DNA of 64,000 bases from Muribaculum intestinale. Its GTDB lineage: Bacteria > Bacteroidota > Bacteroidia > Bacteroidales > Muribaculaceae. Location of the stretch: contig NZ_CP021421.1 of the NCBI RefSeq assembly GCF_002201515.1, forward strand, positions 2,542,001 through 2,606,000. Reading direction: 5' to 3'. The position numbers and the translations under genes were made by a program. The notes under the pieces were generated by a model. It had not been told where the DNA came from, ran no database searches, and was given only the letters and a program-made list of their open reading frames with translations. Positions 36,526-46,107 of the stretch are shown here, piece by piece. Numbering within the stretch: the stretch's first letter is position 1; each line of letters opens with the position of its first letter.

Positions 36526-36819
36526 TCAGAATTCGTAGTCAACGCATGCACGCTGGTCCTTATGGCCGGCAAGAAGCGATGCCGCGGCGACGTGCGCCGG
36601 ATGCCGGGCGTATACATCCACATCGGCCATTGTGGGAACGACAGCTGTCAGTACCACGTCCCATTGTTCGGCCGGGTTCTGATTTATACCGACTTCCATG
36701 CTTTCGAGTACATCAATCTGAGACGGGAGGGCGAGTAGCGCTTCTTTGAATTTTGTCGCTACCTCGAGGCGCTCTTCCGGAGTGCCAGTGAGTTTGAACG
36801 TTACTATATGCTTTACCAT
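36526..36819 (-). CDS. Dabb family protein (stress-responsive alpha/beta barrel)
   Basis: The 97-residue product begins MVKHIVTFKLTGTPEER, the usual start of Dabb dimeric alpha/beta-barrel proteins, and has the C-terminal HPAHVAAASLLAGHKDQR block with the conserved His of this fold. Biochemical role unknown; related folds are small-molecule monooxygenases or isomerases. It follows the ABC-F gene by 30 bp in the same direction reading from right to left and is probably co-transcribed with it. Its terminator downstream is split by a MITE. Confidence 0.88.
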   Translation of the reverse strand: MVKHIVTFKLTGTPEERLEVATKFKEALLALPSQIDVLESMEVGINQNPAEQWDVVLTAVVPTMADVDVYARHPAHVAAASLLAGHKDQRACVDYEF

Positions 36820-36849
36820 TGTTTGTTAAGTAAGTAGTAAGAAAATCGA

Positions 36850-38586
<1,737 letters not shown>

Positions 38587-38701
38587 CTATTGCTAATGGC
38601 TTTGATATTTTTGCTAAAATGTGTTTTATGCTGTGAATTGCTCTGAATAAATGCTATATTTGCAGTGGAAATGTTATGTATTACATTTAAAATATATCAA
38701 T

Positions 38702-38959
38702 ATGGATAAACATTTACTTGCACTATGTACATTCGCTTTTGCCGGTTTGATACCTGTTTCAGCAGAGGAATGGAACTCAATCGGGCAGGGTGTCTATTAT
38801 GAGGATCTTATGCCCGCACTTGATCCCGCTATCGAAGCAGGGCAGCATTGGGCTGTCGACATTGAGGAGAGTGCCGATGTAAAGGGCCTTTATCGGTTCA
38901 TCCCTTATCACAGATATTCGCCTATTGCGGAATATCTTGAGGGGCCGGATAATACTTAG
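38702..38959 (+). pseudogene. secreted surface protein, truncated by a MITE
   Basis: A signal peptide (MDKHLLALCTFAFAGLIPVSA) is followed by EEWNSIGQGVYYEDLM and GLYRFIPYHRYSPIAEYL, a block I know from the N-terminus of Bacteroidales surface proteins (W-x-siGtG-x-y-x-D, then an RxxxPY segment). The frame stops after 85 residues at a TAG created where family B MITE copy 2 begins (38959). Nothing related continues on the other side before the terminator at 39157, so the remainder of the gene is lost. Expression of a short secreted peptide remains possible. Confidence 0.7.
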
Positions 38960-39154
38960 AGCTTGTTTAATAATAAATGTTGCCGACAGGGTCGTATAGC
39001 TTGAGGCGATTTGAATTACCTTCTGTCGGTCATTCGCCGGCATATTTCCGCCCGTTCTTCGGTCGTTATGGAACCCCATAACTCCCTCATCACAAGCGAA
39101 AATATGCTCGCCGACTGACCGCCTTGACGGTAACATTTATTATTAAACAAGCTC
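38959..39154. mobile_element. MITE family B, internally deleted copy 2 (196 bp)
   Basis: The ends are the same as family B, in inverted orientation compared with copy 1. About 150 bp of the centre, including the TGTAC/GTACA hairpin module, is missing; the GTTATGG/CCATAAC module is kept. The flanks are TTA (38956-38958) and TAA (39155-39157), not an identical pair, so the insertion site has been rearranged. Confidence 0.85.
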
Positions 39155-39156
39155 TA

Positions 39157-39190
39157 AATCGCCGTGTTGGAGTCAACACGGCGATTTTGT
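39157..39190. terminator. strong hairpin terminator
   Basis: A perfect 13-bp stem, AATCGCCGTGTTG (39157-39169) and CAACACGGCGATT (39174-39186), with a 4-nt loop is followed by TTGTTT. It lies between the truncated surface gene and the convergent FISUMP lipoprotein gene and may serve both. Confidence 0.8.
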
Positions 39191-39210
39191 TTCAAGATAA
39201 TCGTTCGTTT

Positions 39211-40455
39211 TCAGATATCGCGGACGGCACGGACCGACATGCCCTGGGAGCGTTTGTCCTTGTTGACTTTAAATGTGCGCTTTCCGTTTATTATAAACAT
39301 GTATTGTCCGTATAGAGTAGGATAAAGCGATAGGTCAGAAGCCGCCTTGCCTTTTGTGCCGAACCACATGCCTCCATATGCATTGGCTTGCTGAAAATCA
39401 CATCCTCCGGAAGCATATGCACGTGTCCCACATGCTGGGAACCATTGTCCGTCCTGTATCGCACCCATATTGGTATTATCCCATGTCATGGACGCGAATT
39501 TCATCCAGTCATATGGCGTGACGCCGGATGCATCGCTTACCGGAACTTTCCATCCCGGAGGGCAGGGGTCGTAGATTGATTTCTTTCCGCTCTCGCCTCC
39601 CCAGAGATCGTCGTCGCTTTGGTCGGTCCAGTCGCCGGTAACCGGGTCGTTTATCACGATTTCCTCTCCATACTCGTCCATTTCTCCGGTATGAGTGTAT
39701 GTCATGGCGTAAAATGTCATTGGATTGGCAATGGATTTGGCGATTGTTCCGTGGTATTCGGCCAATGATAAGAGGGTAGGGAGTGGGGGGCCCTCTATGT
39801 CAAACAATGGAGTCTCACCATCCATGCCGTTGATGTAATTATAGTTTTCATCCATCTGGGTAGGACCGTTGGGTGCCGGAAACGGGTCCTTGCGTCCCCA
39901 CTGATATACCATGCCGTGCGTGCGGAATCCATCGGCAGGGGTGGCGCTCATGGCGCCGAGATTACGGTCCATAAATGTCCATGTCGTGCCCGATGATGCT
40001 GCCGGTGTGGTGTATGCCGAGGCATCAGGGTCGTAGTCGGTAATCCACAGGTGCCAGCTCCATAATGTATTTCCATCGGCATCTGTGGCGGCGATGACGG
40101 CGTTGCCGCTGAGTTCTCCGGTCCATACGATAGCCATTCTTTGTCCGGGAGCATACTTTACGTCTTTAATCAGTCCGTTGTTATCTGTCCAGAGCAGACG
40201 GCATCCTGTCACCGCACCTGTAGACTCAGTCGTGGAATTGCCTTTGAAGGCTGTGCTGAAAGCTACGGTTGTGCCTGGCTTTACAATGTAGCAGTTAGCG
40301 GTTTCGTTGGCCGATAAGTCGACTGCATTATCCGGAACTGTTGTCTCTGTAGGATCAATAATGAAGGTAGTGTCATCATTCTCATCGCGACAACCTGAAA
40401 AAGACAGATAGAATGCCGCAGCGACAAATAGTGTGCAAAATCTTGTGAATTTCAT
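39211..40455 (-). CDS. surface lipoprotein with FISUMP-type C-terminal domain
   Basis: The 414-residue product has a lipoprotein signal ending FSGC near residue 22. A middle Ig-like or fimbrillin-like region (about 45-150) has the repeated pattern CYIVKPGTTVAFSTAF. The C-terminal domain has the blocks DPCPPGWKVP and GMSVRAVRD at the very end, which mark the Fibrobacter succinogenes major paralogous (FISUMP) type. Such proteins are surface adhesin or fibre components in Bacteroidales; the partner is unknown. It stands alone, with a strong terminator directly after the stop. Confidence 0.83.
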   Translation of the reverse strand: MKFTRFCTLFVAAAFYLSFSGCRDENDDTTFIIDPTETTVPDNAVDLSANETANCYIVKPGTTVAFSTAFKGNSTTESTGAVTGCRLLWTDNNGLIKDVKYAPGQRMAIVWTGELSGNAVIAATDADGNTLWSWHLWITDYDPDASAYTTPAASSGTTWTFMDRNLGAMSATPADGFRTHGMVYQWGRKDPFPAPNGPTQMDENYNYINGMDGETPLFDIEGPPLPTLLSLAEYHGTIAKSIANPMTFYAMTYTHTGEMDEYGEEIVINDPVTGDWTDQSDDDLWGGESGKKSIYDPCPPGWKVPVSDASGVTPYDWMKFASMTWDNTNMGAIQDGQWFPACGTRAYASGGCDFQQANAYGGMWFGTKGKAASDLSLYPTLYGQYMFIINGKRTFKVNKDKRSQGMSVRAVRDI

Positions 40456-40517
40456 TCTTTTGTTAATAATTATGTGAGTAGTTTGTCAAAATTAAACAAA
40501 AGAATCTGTCGGTGCAA

Positions 40518-41552
40518 CTATTTGCTGTTAATTGTCGGCTTCTTGTCGTTTATTTTTCTGTCGAGCCATGAAAATATGGTGCGGTATGTGGCCTCGCGTA
40601 TGCCTGGAGCCGAGCGTACAAGGTCGTGAGTACCATCTTTGACTGTCGCCTCTGTGACATCGGGGCCAAGACGGCGTCCGTAGTGTGATATGTCGTCGAC
40701 ATCCAGCACTGTGTCGGAACTGTCGCGCAGTGAGGCGCTGTCTCCATTGCGGTATGTGCGGTCGCTGTGCATCAGAAGTATGGGGACACGTATGTCTGAG
40801 TGATTCTGAACGGCATCGTGAGCGCTGTCGACTGCGCGTATCCATCCGGCATTTATGGCTGGCCATTCGACCGGTTTCCAGTCATTGTCGATAGTCCAGG
40901 TGTCATCCTCGGTTCGTGTGGAGCCGGTAGGGACATAGGCCGCACTTTTGCCAGGCATCGCAGTAAGGCGTGGCCACCATCGTCCGATGCACTGCATTGC
41001 CGGAATGAGCACTTTCTCCTGTACTTTACTTTGATTCCAGTCGAGAAACGGACTGTTGAGCACCAGTGCGCGTATGGCCGTGTCGGGATGTTCGTTCATG
41101 TAGAGCGAAGTGGTAAGGCCACCGGTCGAGTGCCCCATCAGCACGATTGAGTCAATGCCATGTCGCTTCATGTCGGTTATGGCCGAGTCGATATCTGGAA
41201 AATATTCACGCATGTCGCGGATGTCGAAGCGCGGGTCGCCCGGACGAAGTGAGCGTCCGTAGCGACGAAGGTCGACGGCGTAGAAATTGTAGCATGAGTC
41301 GGTGAAACGCCGTCCCATGTCATCCTGTAGGAAGTAGTCGTTATAGCCATGTATATATAATACTCCGCGTCTTGAACCGGGGCATTGGGCAAGTTTGCGT
41401 ATGATGGTTGACCGTACGGCTCCGTCGTAATCAGTGCCTTGGTCGACTGTCCTGGTCTCGTAGTCGGGAAACAGTGCGTCAGGTTGCCATCCGGAAGCAA
41501 ATGCCGAGGAGCATATGGCCAACGCTATGGGTATAATGTGGTGAAATTTCAT
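40518..41552 (-). CDS. exported alpha/beta hydrolase (serine aminopeptidase / lysophospholipase type)
   Basis: I start at the ATG of MKFHHIIPIALAICSSAFA (41552), which opens a proper signal peptide; the ATG at 41573 lies inside the alaS terminator hairpin. The mature protein has VLYIHGYNDYF (oxyanion strand), the nucleophile elbow GHSTGG (Ser142), a likely acid in LLMHSDRTYRNGD and a final His in VKDGTHDLV. This is the hydrolase_4 pattern of monoacylglycerol lipases. The substrate is unknown; periplasmic ester hydrolysis is likely. Confidence 0.88.
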   Translation of the reverse strand: MKFHHIIPIALAICSSAFASGWQPDALFPDYETRTVDQGTDYDGAVRSTIIRKLAQCPGSRRGVLYIHGYNDYFLQDDMGRRFTDSCYNFYAVDLRRYGRSLRPGDPRFDIRDMREYFPDIDSAITDMKRHGIDSIVLMGHSTGGLTTSLYMNEHPDTAIRALVLNSPFLDWNQSKVQEKVLIPAMQCIGRWWPRLTAMPGKSAAYVPTGSTRTEDDTWTIDNDWKPVEWPAINAGWIRAVDSAHDAVQNHSDIRVPILLMHSDRTYRNGDSASLRDSSDTVLDVDDISHYGRRLGPDVTEATVKDGTHDLVRSAPGIREATYRTIFSWLDRKINDKKPTINSK

Positions 41553-41561
41553 AAATATACT

Positions 41562-41601
41562 AAAAAAGAGCATAGCTCATTAATGATATAATGAACTATG
41601 C
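41562..41601 (-). terminator. rho-independent terminator of alaS
   Basis: On the minus strand GCATAGTTCATTA and TAATGAGCTATGC form a 13-bp stem with one mismatch (41570-41601), followed by CTTTTTTAG. It lies 190 bp past the alaS stop because a family A MITE occupies the space between. Confidence 0.75.
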
Positions 41602-41630
41602 CCCGATATTGTTTTGCAGAAATCCTTTTG

Positions 41631-41790
41631 GAACTGTTTAAAATTCATATTACTATGCTTTTGAGAGTCTTGTCGGGGTCTTTTCGCTTATTCTTCGGTC
41701 ATGTAGCTACAGCTACACTCCCTCATCATAAGCAAAAATCCATCAGACAATCCTTCTCAAAATCGGTATCATATAAATTTAGCCAATTTC
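41631..41790. mobile_element. MITE family A, degenerate copy 3 (160 bp)
   Basis: The internal sequence is nearly that of copies 1 and 2, including the TGTAGC/GCTACA hairpin with loop TACA, but both ends have decayed (GAACTGTTTAAA and TTTAGCCAATTTC). The right end touches TTA at 41791-41793, which is the alaS stop codon on the minus strand. No matching duplication is left on the other side, so this is an older insertion. Confidence 0.8.
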
Positions 41791-44421
41791 TTAGAGTGAG
41801 AGGATTTCCTTGATTTTCTCATAGGCCGAGGTGATACCGTCCTTGTTCTTGCCTCCTGCCTGGGCAAATCCGGGCTGACCGCCACCGCCTCCTTGTATCT
41901 GCTTTGCGGCTTCGCGTACAGTGGCTGATGCATTGAGTCCGTCCTTTACAAGGTCGTCTGTAATCATTACAGTGAGGAGCGGCTTGCCTGAAGGGTCTAC
42001 GGTGGTGCCGATAAATACTGTGTGTTCCGGCGATTTGGCGCGTACGGCGAATGCCACCCCCTTGGCTACTTCCGGCAGACGGATTCCTGTCAGTTCTACG
42101 ACTTTAGTGCCGTTGATGACACGTGCTGACGATAACAGCTTGTCGGTGAGATTGTTGATGCGTTCGGTGAAGTATTCCTCAGCTTGGCGGCGGAGTTCGG
42201 CATTCTCATCGATAGACTTGCGGAGAGTCTGGATAAGGTTGGGCGCATTGTTGAACATGGCCGAAATCTCCTTCATCGTGTTGTTGACGTTGTTGATTGC
42301 TTCCTCAACGCGTTCGCCTGTGATTGCCTCGATACGGCGTATGCCTGCGGCGATGCTGCTTTCGGAGATGATTTTAATCATTCCGATATTGCCGGTATTC
42401 TCTACGTGTGTGCCACCGCAAAGCTCGATAGATGACCCATAGCGGATTACACGCACTTCGTCGCCATATTTTTCGCCGAAAAGGGCCATCGCTCCCATTT
42501 CGCGTGCCTTGTCGATGGGCACACAACGGTGTTCGTCGCGTGGAATTGCGCGTCGCACTGCTTTGTTGGCAAGTTTCTCGACTTTCTCGATTTCCTCGGG
42601 GGTGAGTTTCTGGAAGTGGGAGAAGTCAAAGCGCAATACTTCGGGCGATACGTACGAGCCGCGCTGCTCTACGTGTGAGCCGAGCACTTCGCGCAGGGCT
42701 TCGTGTAGCAGGTGGGTTGCGGTATGGTTGCATGACGTGGCCTGACGGGCTTCTTCGTCGACAATAAGTCGGACAGCTGATTGTATATAGTTCTCTGTGG
42801 TCAGTTCCTTGGTGAGATGCACTGTAACGCCGTTCTCGCGTTTTGTGTCAAATATGTCGATAGTCTCACCGTCAAGGTATTTCATTACACCGCGGTCGCC
42901 TACCTGTCCGCCCATTTCTCCATAAAATGGGGTGCGGTCGAATATAATCTGGTAATACTCCTTGTTTTTCTGTGTGATTTTGCGATATCGCAGGATGTAT
43001 GCATCAATGTCGGTGCAGTCATATCCCACGAATTGCTGTTCGCCTTCGTTTACAATTACCCAGTCGCCGGTCTCGACAGCGGCTGCGTTGCGGGCACGCG
43101 CTTTCTGCGCGGCCATCTCGGTGTCGAATCCGGCGTGGTCAAGTGTCATGCCATTTTCCTTGAGGATGAGCTCGGTAAGGTCGAGCGGGAATCCGTAGGT
43201 GTCATAGAGCTGGAATGCTTCCTTGCCGGAAATCTCGGTCGAACCTTTTGCGCGGGCCTGTTCGATGGCGTTGTCGAGCAGGCGGATGCCATTTTCGAGA
43301 GTGCGGAGGAATGCATCCTCTTCTTCCTTGATGACACGCATTATGAGTTCGCGCTGTTTGGGCAGTTCGGGATATGCCTCGCCCATACTTTCGATTAGGG
43401 TGTCGACAAGACGGTACATGAACGCCTGTTTCTGTCCGAGGAATGTGTAGGCGTAGCGTACGGCACGGCGCAGGATGCGGCGTATCACATAACCGGCTTT
43501 GGCGTTGCCGGGCAACTGGGAGTCGGCGATGGAGAATGCGATTGTGCGCACGTGGTCGGCGATTACACGCATGGCTATGTTGACTTTTGCGTCTTTGCCA
43601 TATTCCATTCCTGCGAGTTGGCCGATTTTGTCAATCAGAGGGGTGAATACGTCGGTGTCGTAGTTGCTTTTTTTCCCTTGGAGGGCCATGCATAGACGTT
43701 CGAATCCCATGCCGGTATCAATTACTTTCGCCGGCAGAGGCTCGAGTGTGCCGTCGGCCTTGCGGTTGTACTGCATGAATACGAGATTCCAGATTTCGAT
43801 TACCTGAGGATGGTCATGGTTTACAAGGTCGCGGCCGGGTATTGCGGCTTTCTCTTCGTCGGAACGGAGATCGATATGAATTTCCGAACATGGGCCGCAC
43901 GGGCCTGTGTCGCCCATCTCCCAGAAGTTGTCATGCTTGTTGCCATTGATGATATGGTCGGCAGGCAGATGCTTTTCCCAATATGAGGCGGCTTCATCGT
44001 CGCGGCTAAGTCCTTCTTCGGCAGAACCCTCGAATACGGTTGCGTAGAGGTTGGCGGGGTCAAGACCAAGTACATCCACAAGATATTCCCATGCCCAGTC
44101 GATGGCTTCTTTCTTGAAGTAGTCGCCGAACGACCAGTTGCCGAGCATTTCAAACATGGTATGGTGGTATGTGTCCATTCCTACCTCCTCAAGGTCGTTG
44201 TGCTTGCCGCTAACTCTCAGACACTTCTGCGAGTCGGCCACACGTGTGTGCTTGGCGGCTTTGTTGCCGAGTATGATGTCCTTGAACTGGTTCATTCCGG
44301 CATTGGTGAACATAAGGGTGGGATCATCCTTGATGACCATAGGAGCGGAAGGAACAATTGTGTGTCCCTTGCTTCTGAAAAAGTCTTTGTAAGACTCGCG
44401 TATCTCTTTGGCAGTAAGCAT
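41791..44421 (-). CDS. alaS: alanyl-tRNA synthetase
   Basis: AlaRS charges tRNA-Ala and edits mischarged Ser and Gly. I use the ATG of [15 protein letters not shown] (44421), 876 residues, a full-length enzyme. The class II catalytic core (about 1-250) includes [12 protein letters not shown], and the tRNA-binding domain follows. The editing domain has zinc-ligand motifs HTATHLLH and [10 protein letters not shown]. The C-terminal C-Ala domain carries the Gly-rich tail ([17 protein letters not shown]). It is divergent from the M23 peptidase gene, with separate -7 boxes. A family A MITE abuts its stop codon. Confidence 0.97.
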   Translation of the reverse strand: MLTAKEIRESYKDFFRSKGHTIVPSAPMVIKDDPTLMFTNAGMNQFKDIILGNKAAKHTRVADSQKCLRVSGKHNDLEEVGMDTYHHTMFEMLGNWSFGDYFKKEAIDWAWEYLVDVLGLDPANLYATVFEGSAEEGLSRDDEAASYWEKHLPADHIINGNKHDNFWEMGDTGPCGPCSEIHIDLRSDEEKAAIPGRDLVNHDHPQVIEIWNLVFMQYNRKADGTLEPLPAKVIDTGMGFERLCMALQGKKSNYDTDVFTPLIDKIGQLAGMEYGKDAKVNIAMRVIADHVRTIAFSIADSQLPGNAKAGYVIRRILRRAVRYAYTFLGQKQAFMYRLVDTLIESMGEAYPELPKQRELIMRVIKEEEDAFLRTLENGIRLLDNAIEQARAKGSTEISGKEAFQLYDTYGFPLDLTELILKENGMTLDHAGFDTEMAAQKARARNAAAVETGDWVIVNEGEQQFVGYDCTDIDAYILRYRKITQKNKEYYQIIFDRTPFYGEMGGQVGDRGVMKYLDGETIDIFDTKRENGVTVHLTKELTTENYIQSAVRLIVDEEARQATSCNHTATHLLHEALREVLGSHVEQRGSYVSPEVLRFDFSHFQKLTPEEIEKVEKLANKAVRRAIPRDEHRCVPIDKAREMGAMALFGEKYGDEVRVIRYGSSIELCGGTHVENTGNIGMIKIISESSIAAGIRRIEAITGERVEEAINNVNNTMKEISAMFNNAPNLIQTLRKSIDENAELRRQAEEYFTERINNLTDKLLSSARVINGTKVVELTGIRLPEVAKGVAFAVRAKSPEHTVFIGTTVDPSGKPLLTVMITDDLVKDGLNASATVREAAKQIQGGGGGQPGFAQAGGKNKDGITSAYEKIKEILSL

Positions 44422-44497
44422 CTTTATGTGGTATGTTTTAATTTGTTTGCACATGTGTGGGTCAATGGCACGGGAGAGATTTCGCCATAATAGAGTG

Positions 44498-44505
44498 CAA
44501 AATTA
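44498..44505 (-). promoter_or_regulatory. -7 box of alaS (TAATTTTG)
   Basis: Minus-strand TAATTTTG lies 77 bp upstream of the alaS start. It is back to back with the M23 promoter on the other strand. Confidence 0.65.
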
Positions 44506-44517
44506 GTGGATTATTGT

Positions 44518-44525
44518 TATTTTTG
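44518..44525 (+). promoter_or_regulatory. -7 box of the M23 peptidase gene (TATTTTTG)
   Basis: TATTTTTG lies 35 bp before the ATG at 44560, which argues against the upstream in-frame start at 44506. Confidence 0.65.
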
Positions 44526-44559
44526 CAAAATAACTTTGAGTTATCGCAGGCAGTACCCG

Positions 44560-45531
44560 ATGAGTAAAAAAGTATATTACCGCTATAATCCGGCCACTGA
44601 TGGCTACGAACGTGTATATCCTACTCGCGCACAAGAGCTGTGGGGGAAGGCGAGGCATGTTCTTTTTGCGAGTATGACATGTACGGTAATTGTTGCAGCC
44701 ATATATTATATGTGGGAGACTCCGCGAGAAAAAATTCTTCGTAAGCAGAATGCTGCTCTCCGCGAGCGCCTTGATATACTTGGGCGCCGGCTGGACGCAT
44801 CGGCGGAGGTGATGGACGATATCATAACGCGTGATGACAATTTCTATAGGGTGATGATGGGCGCTCCCCGCCTATCGGCTTCCGAGCTTGATGCTCTTAC
44901 CGGCACTCATGATGAATATGCCCGCATCGGGACACTGTCGGATGCAGAGCTGATAAGTATGCTGTCGAGAAAGATGGATCTTGTCGAGGAGCAACTGGCC
45001 GTACAGTCGCGTTCGTTTGATGAGCTCCGGCGGCTTGCCTCGACCAATAGCGACCGTATACAGCATATTCCCTCGATACAGCCTCTTCGGTCGGAGTCCA
45101 TGAAACGTATGGCTTCCGGTTATGGCTATAGAAGTGACCCCGTCTATGGTACCAGCCGGTTTCACGAAGGGCTCGACTTTGCTTCCGATATAGGAACTCC
45201 CGTCTATGCTACTGCGCGCGGGCGTGTAGTGAAGGCGGAGTGGGAGAGTGGTTATGGCAATATGGTAGAGATTGACCATGGCTATGACTATGTGACGCGC
45301 TATGCTCATTTAAGTAAGTTTAATGTAAGAGCCGGTGATGTGGTCGGGCGTGGCGATGTGGTCGGTGCTGTCGGTAATACAGGAAAGTCTACCGGACCCC
45401 ATCTCCACTACGAGGTTCGCTACAAGGATACTCCTCAGAATCCTATAAATTATTATTTTATGGATATTACACCTGAGGAGTACAATGAACTTATACGTAT
45501 GGCCGAGAATGCCGGGCATGTCATGGACTGA
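44560..45531 (+). CDS. M23 family peptidoglycan endopeptidase (LytM/DipM-like)
   Basis: The 323-residue product has a short cytoplasmic N-terminus, one membrane anchor (about 36-53, VLFASMTCTVIVAAIYYMW), a coiled-coil periplasmic stem (about 60-175) and a C-terminal M23 domain. Zinc ligands His202 and Asp206 (FHEGLDFASD) and His283 with the catalytic His281 (HLHYE) are present, so it should be active against peptidoglycan cross-links. The start is set by the -7 box at 44518. The MerR gene follows 38 bp later, and the two are probably one transcript. Confidence 0.93.
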   Translation: MSKKVYYRYNPATDGYERVYPTRAQELWGKARHVLFASMTCTVIVAAIYYMWETPREKILRKQNAALRERLDILGRRLDASAEVMDDIITRDDNFYRVMMGAPRLSASELDALTGTHDEYARIGTLSDAELISMLSRKMDLVEEQLAVQSRSFDELRRLASTNSDRIQHIPSIQPLRSESMKRMASGYGYRSDPVYGTSRFHEGLDFASDIGTPVYATARGRVVKAEWESGYGNMVEIDHGYDYVTRYAHLSKFNVRAGDVVGRGDVVGAVGNTGKSTGPHLHYEVRYKDTPQNPINYYFMDITPEEYNELIRMAENAGHVMD

Positions 45532-45569
45532 ACACTGGCTATTATGCAGGCTCTCTTTAATGGTTATAT

Positions 45570-45908
45570 ATGACTGACGCTGTTGAAAAAAAATACTATA
45601 CGATACGTGAGGTTTCCGAGTTGCTTGGATTGCCTCTCCCTACGTTGCGTTACTGGGAGTCACGGTTTACAATCATAAAACCGCGCCGTACGTCGACAGG
45701 ACGCAGGATGTACACGTCGTCGGATATCGAGAAGATACGTATGGTGTACTATCTGGTGCGCGACAAGGGGCTCCATCTGGATGCAGCGCAGGATCATCTG
45801 CGCAACAATCATACCGGAGTCAGCCGGAAGTCGGAGGCTGTGGCTCGTCTGAAGGAGATTCGGTGTGAGCTGCAGTCGATGCTTGACGCTCTCAACAGGC
45901 TTCGCTGA
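45570..45908 (+). CDS. MerR-family transcription regulator
   Basis: The 112-residue product has a winged helix-turn-helix at the N-terminus (YYTIREVSELLGLPLPTLRY, then RRTSTGRRMYTSSDIEKI), and a short C-terminal coiled coil for dimerisation. There is no obvious metal- or drug-binding domain, so it belongs to the small MerR proteins typical next to alaS/M23 in Bacteroidales as far as I recall. Target genes are unknown. It lies 38 bp after the M23 gene. Confidence 0.9.
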   Translation: MTDAVEKKYYTIREVSELLGLPLPTLRYWESRFTIIKPRRTSTGRRMYTSSDIEKIRMVYYLVRDKGLHLDAAQDHLRNNHTGVSRKSEAVARLKEIRCELQSMLDALNRLR

Positions 45909-45941
45909 GGTGTAAGGTTATAGTTAAAATTGGTTAAATTC

Positions 45942-45951
45942 GGGGGGGGGG
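45942..45951 (+). repeat. G10 homopolymer tract
   Basis: Ten consecutive G between the MerR gene and the outer-membrane protein gene, centred about 50 bp upstream of the -7 box at 45995. Such tracts change length by slippage in many bacteria. Confidence 0.8.
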
Positions 45952-45994
45952 TAAATTATAAACATTTGTTGATGGAGGAATGAAACCGGTAATC

Positions 45995-46002
45995 TAACTT
46001 TG
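45995..46002 (+). promoter_or_regulatory. -7 box of the outer-membrane barrel gene (TAACTTTG)
   Basis: TAACTTTG lies 106 bp before the ATG at 46108. TTTG occurs at 45965 but with a 26-bp spacer, longer than the usual 20. Confidence 0.6.
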
Positions 46003-46107
46003 CACCATGGAATTTCCTAAATATAATAAATTATGGATTCCATGATGCAACTTTTTATGTTGTGGACGCATCTAAAGATAAAAACTCACACATTATTACC
46101 GATTGAA

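Noticed and set aside
36329..36538. Small frames beginning MSKIHITLLLRVLS in family A MITEs (also at 16081 and 41598)
   Set aside because: They read through the hairpin module and the terminal repeat, differ in end between copies and lack ribosome sites; they are by-products of the repeated sequence.
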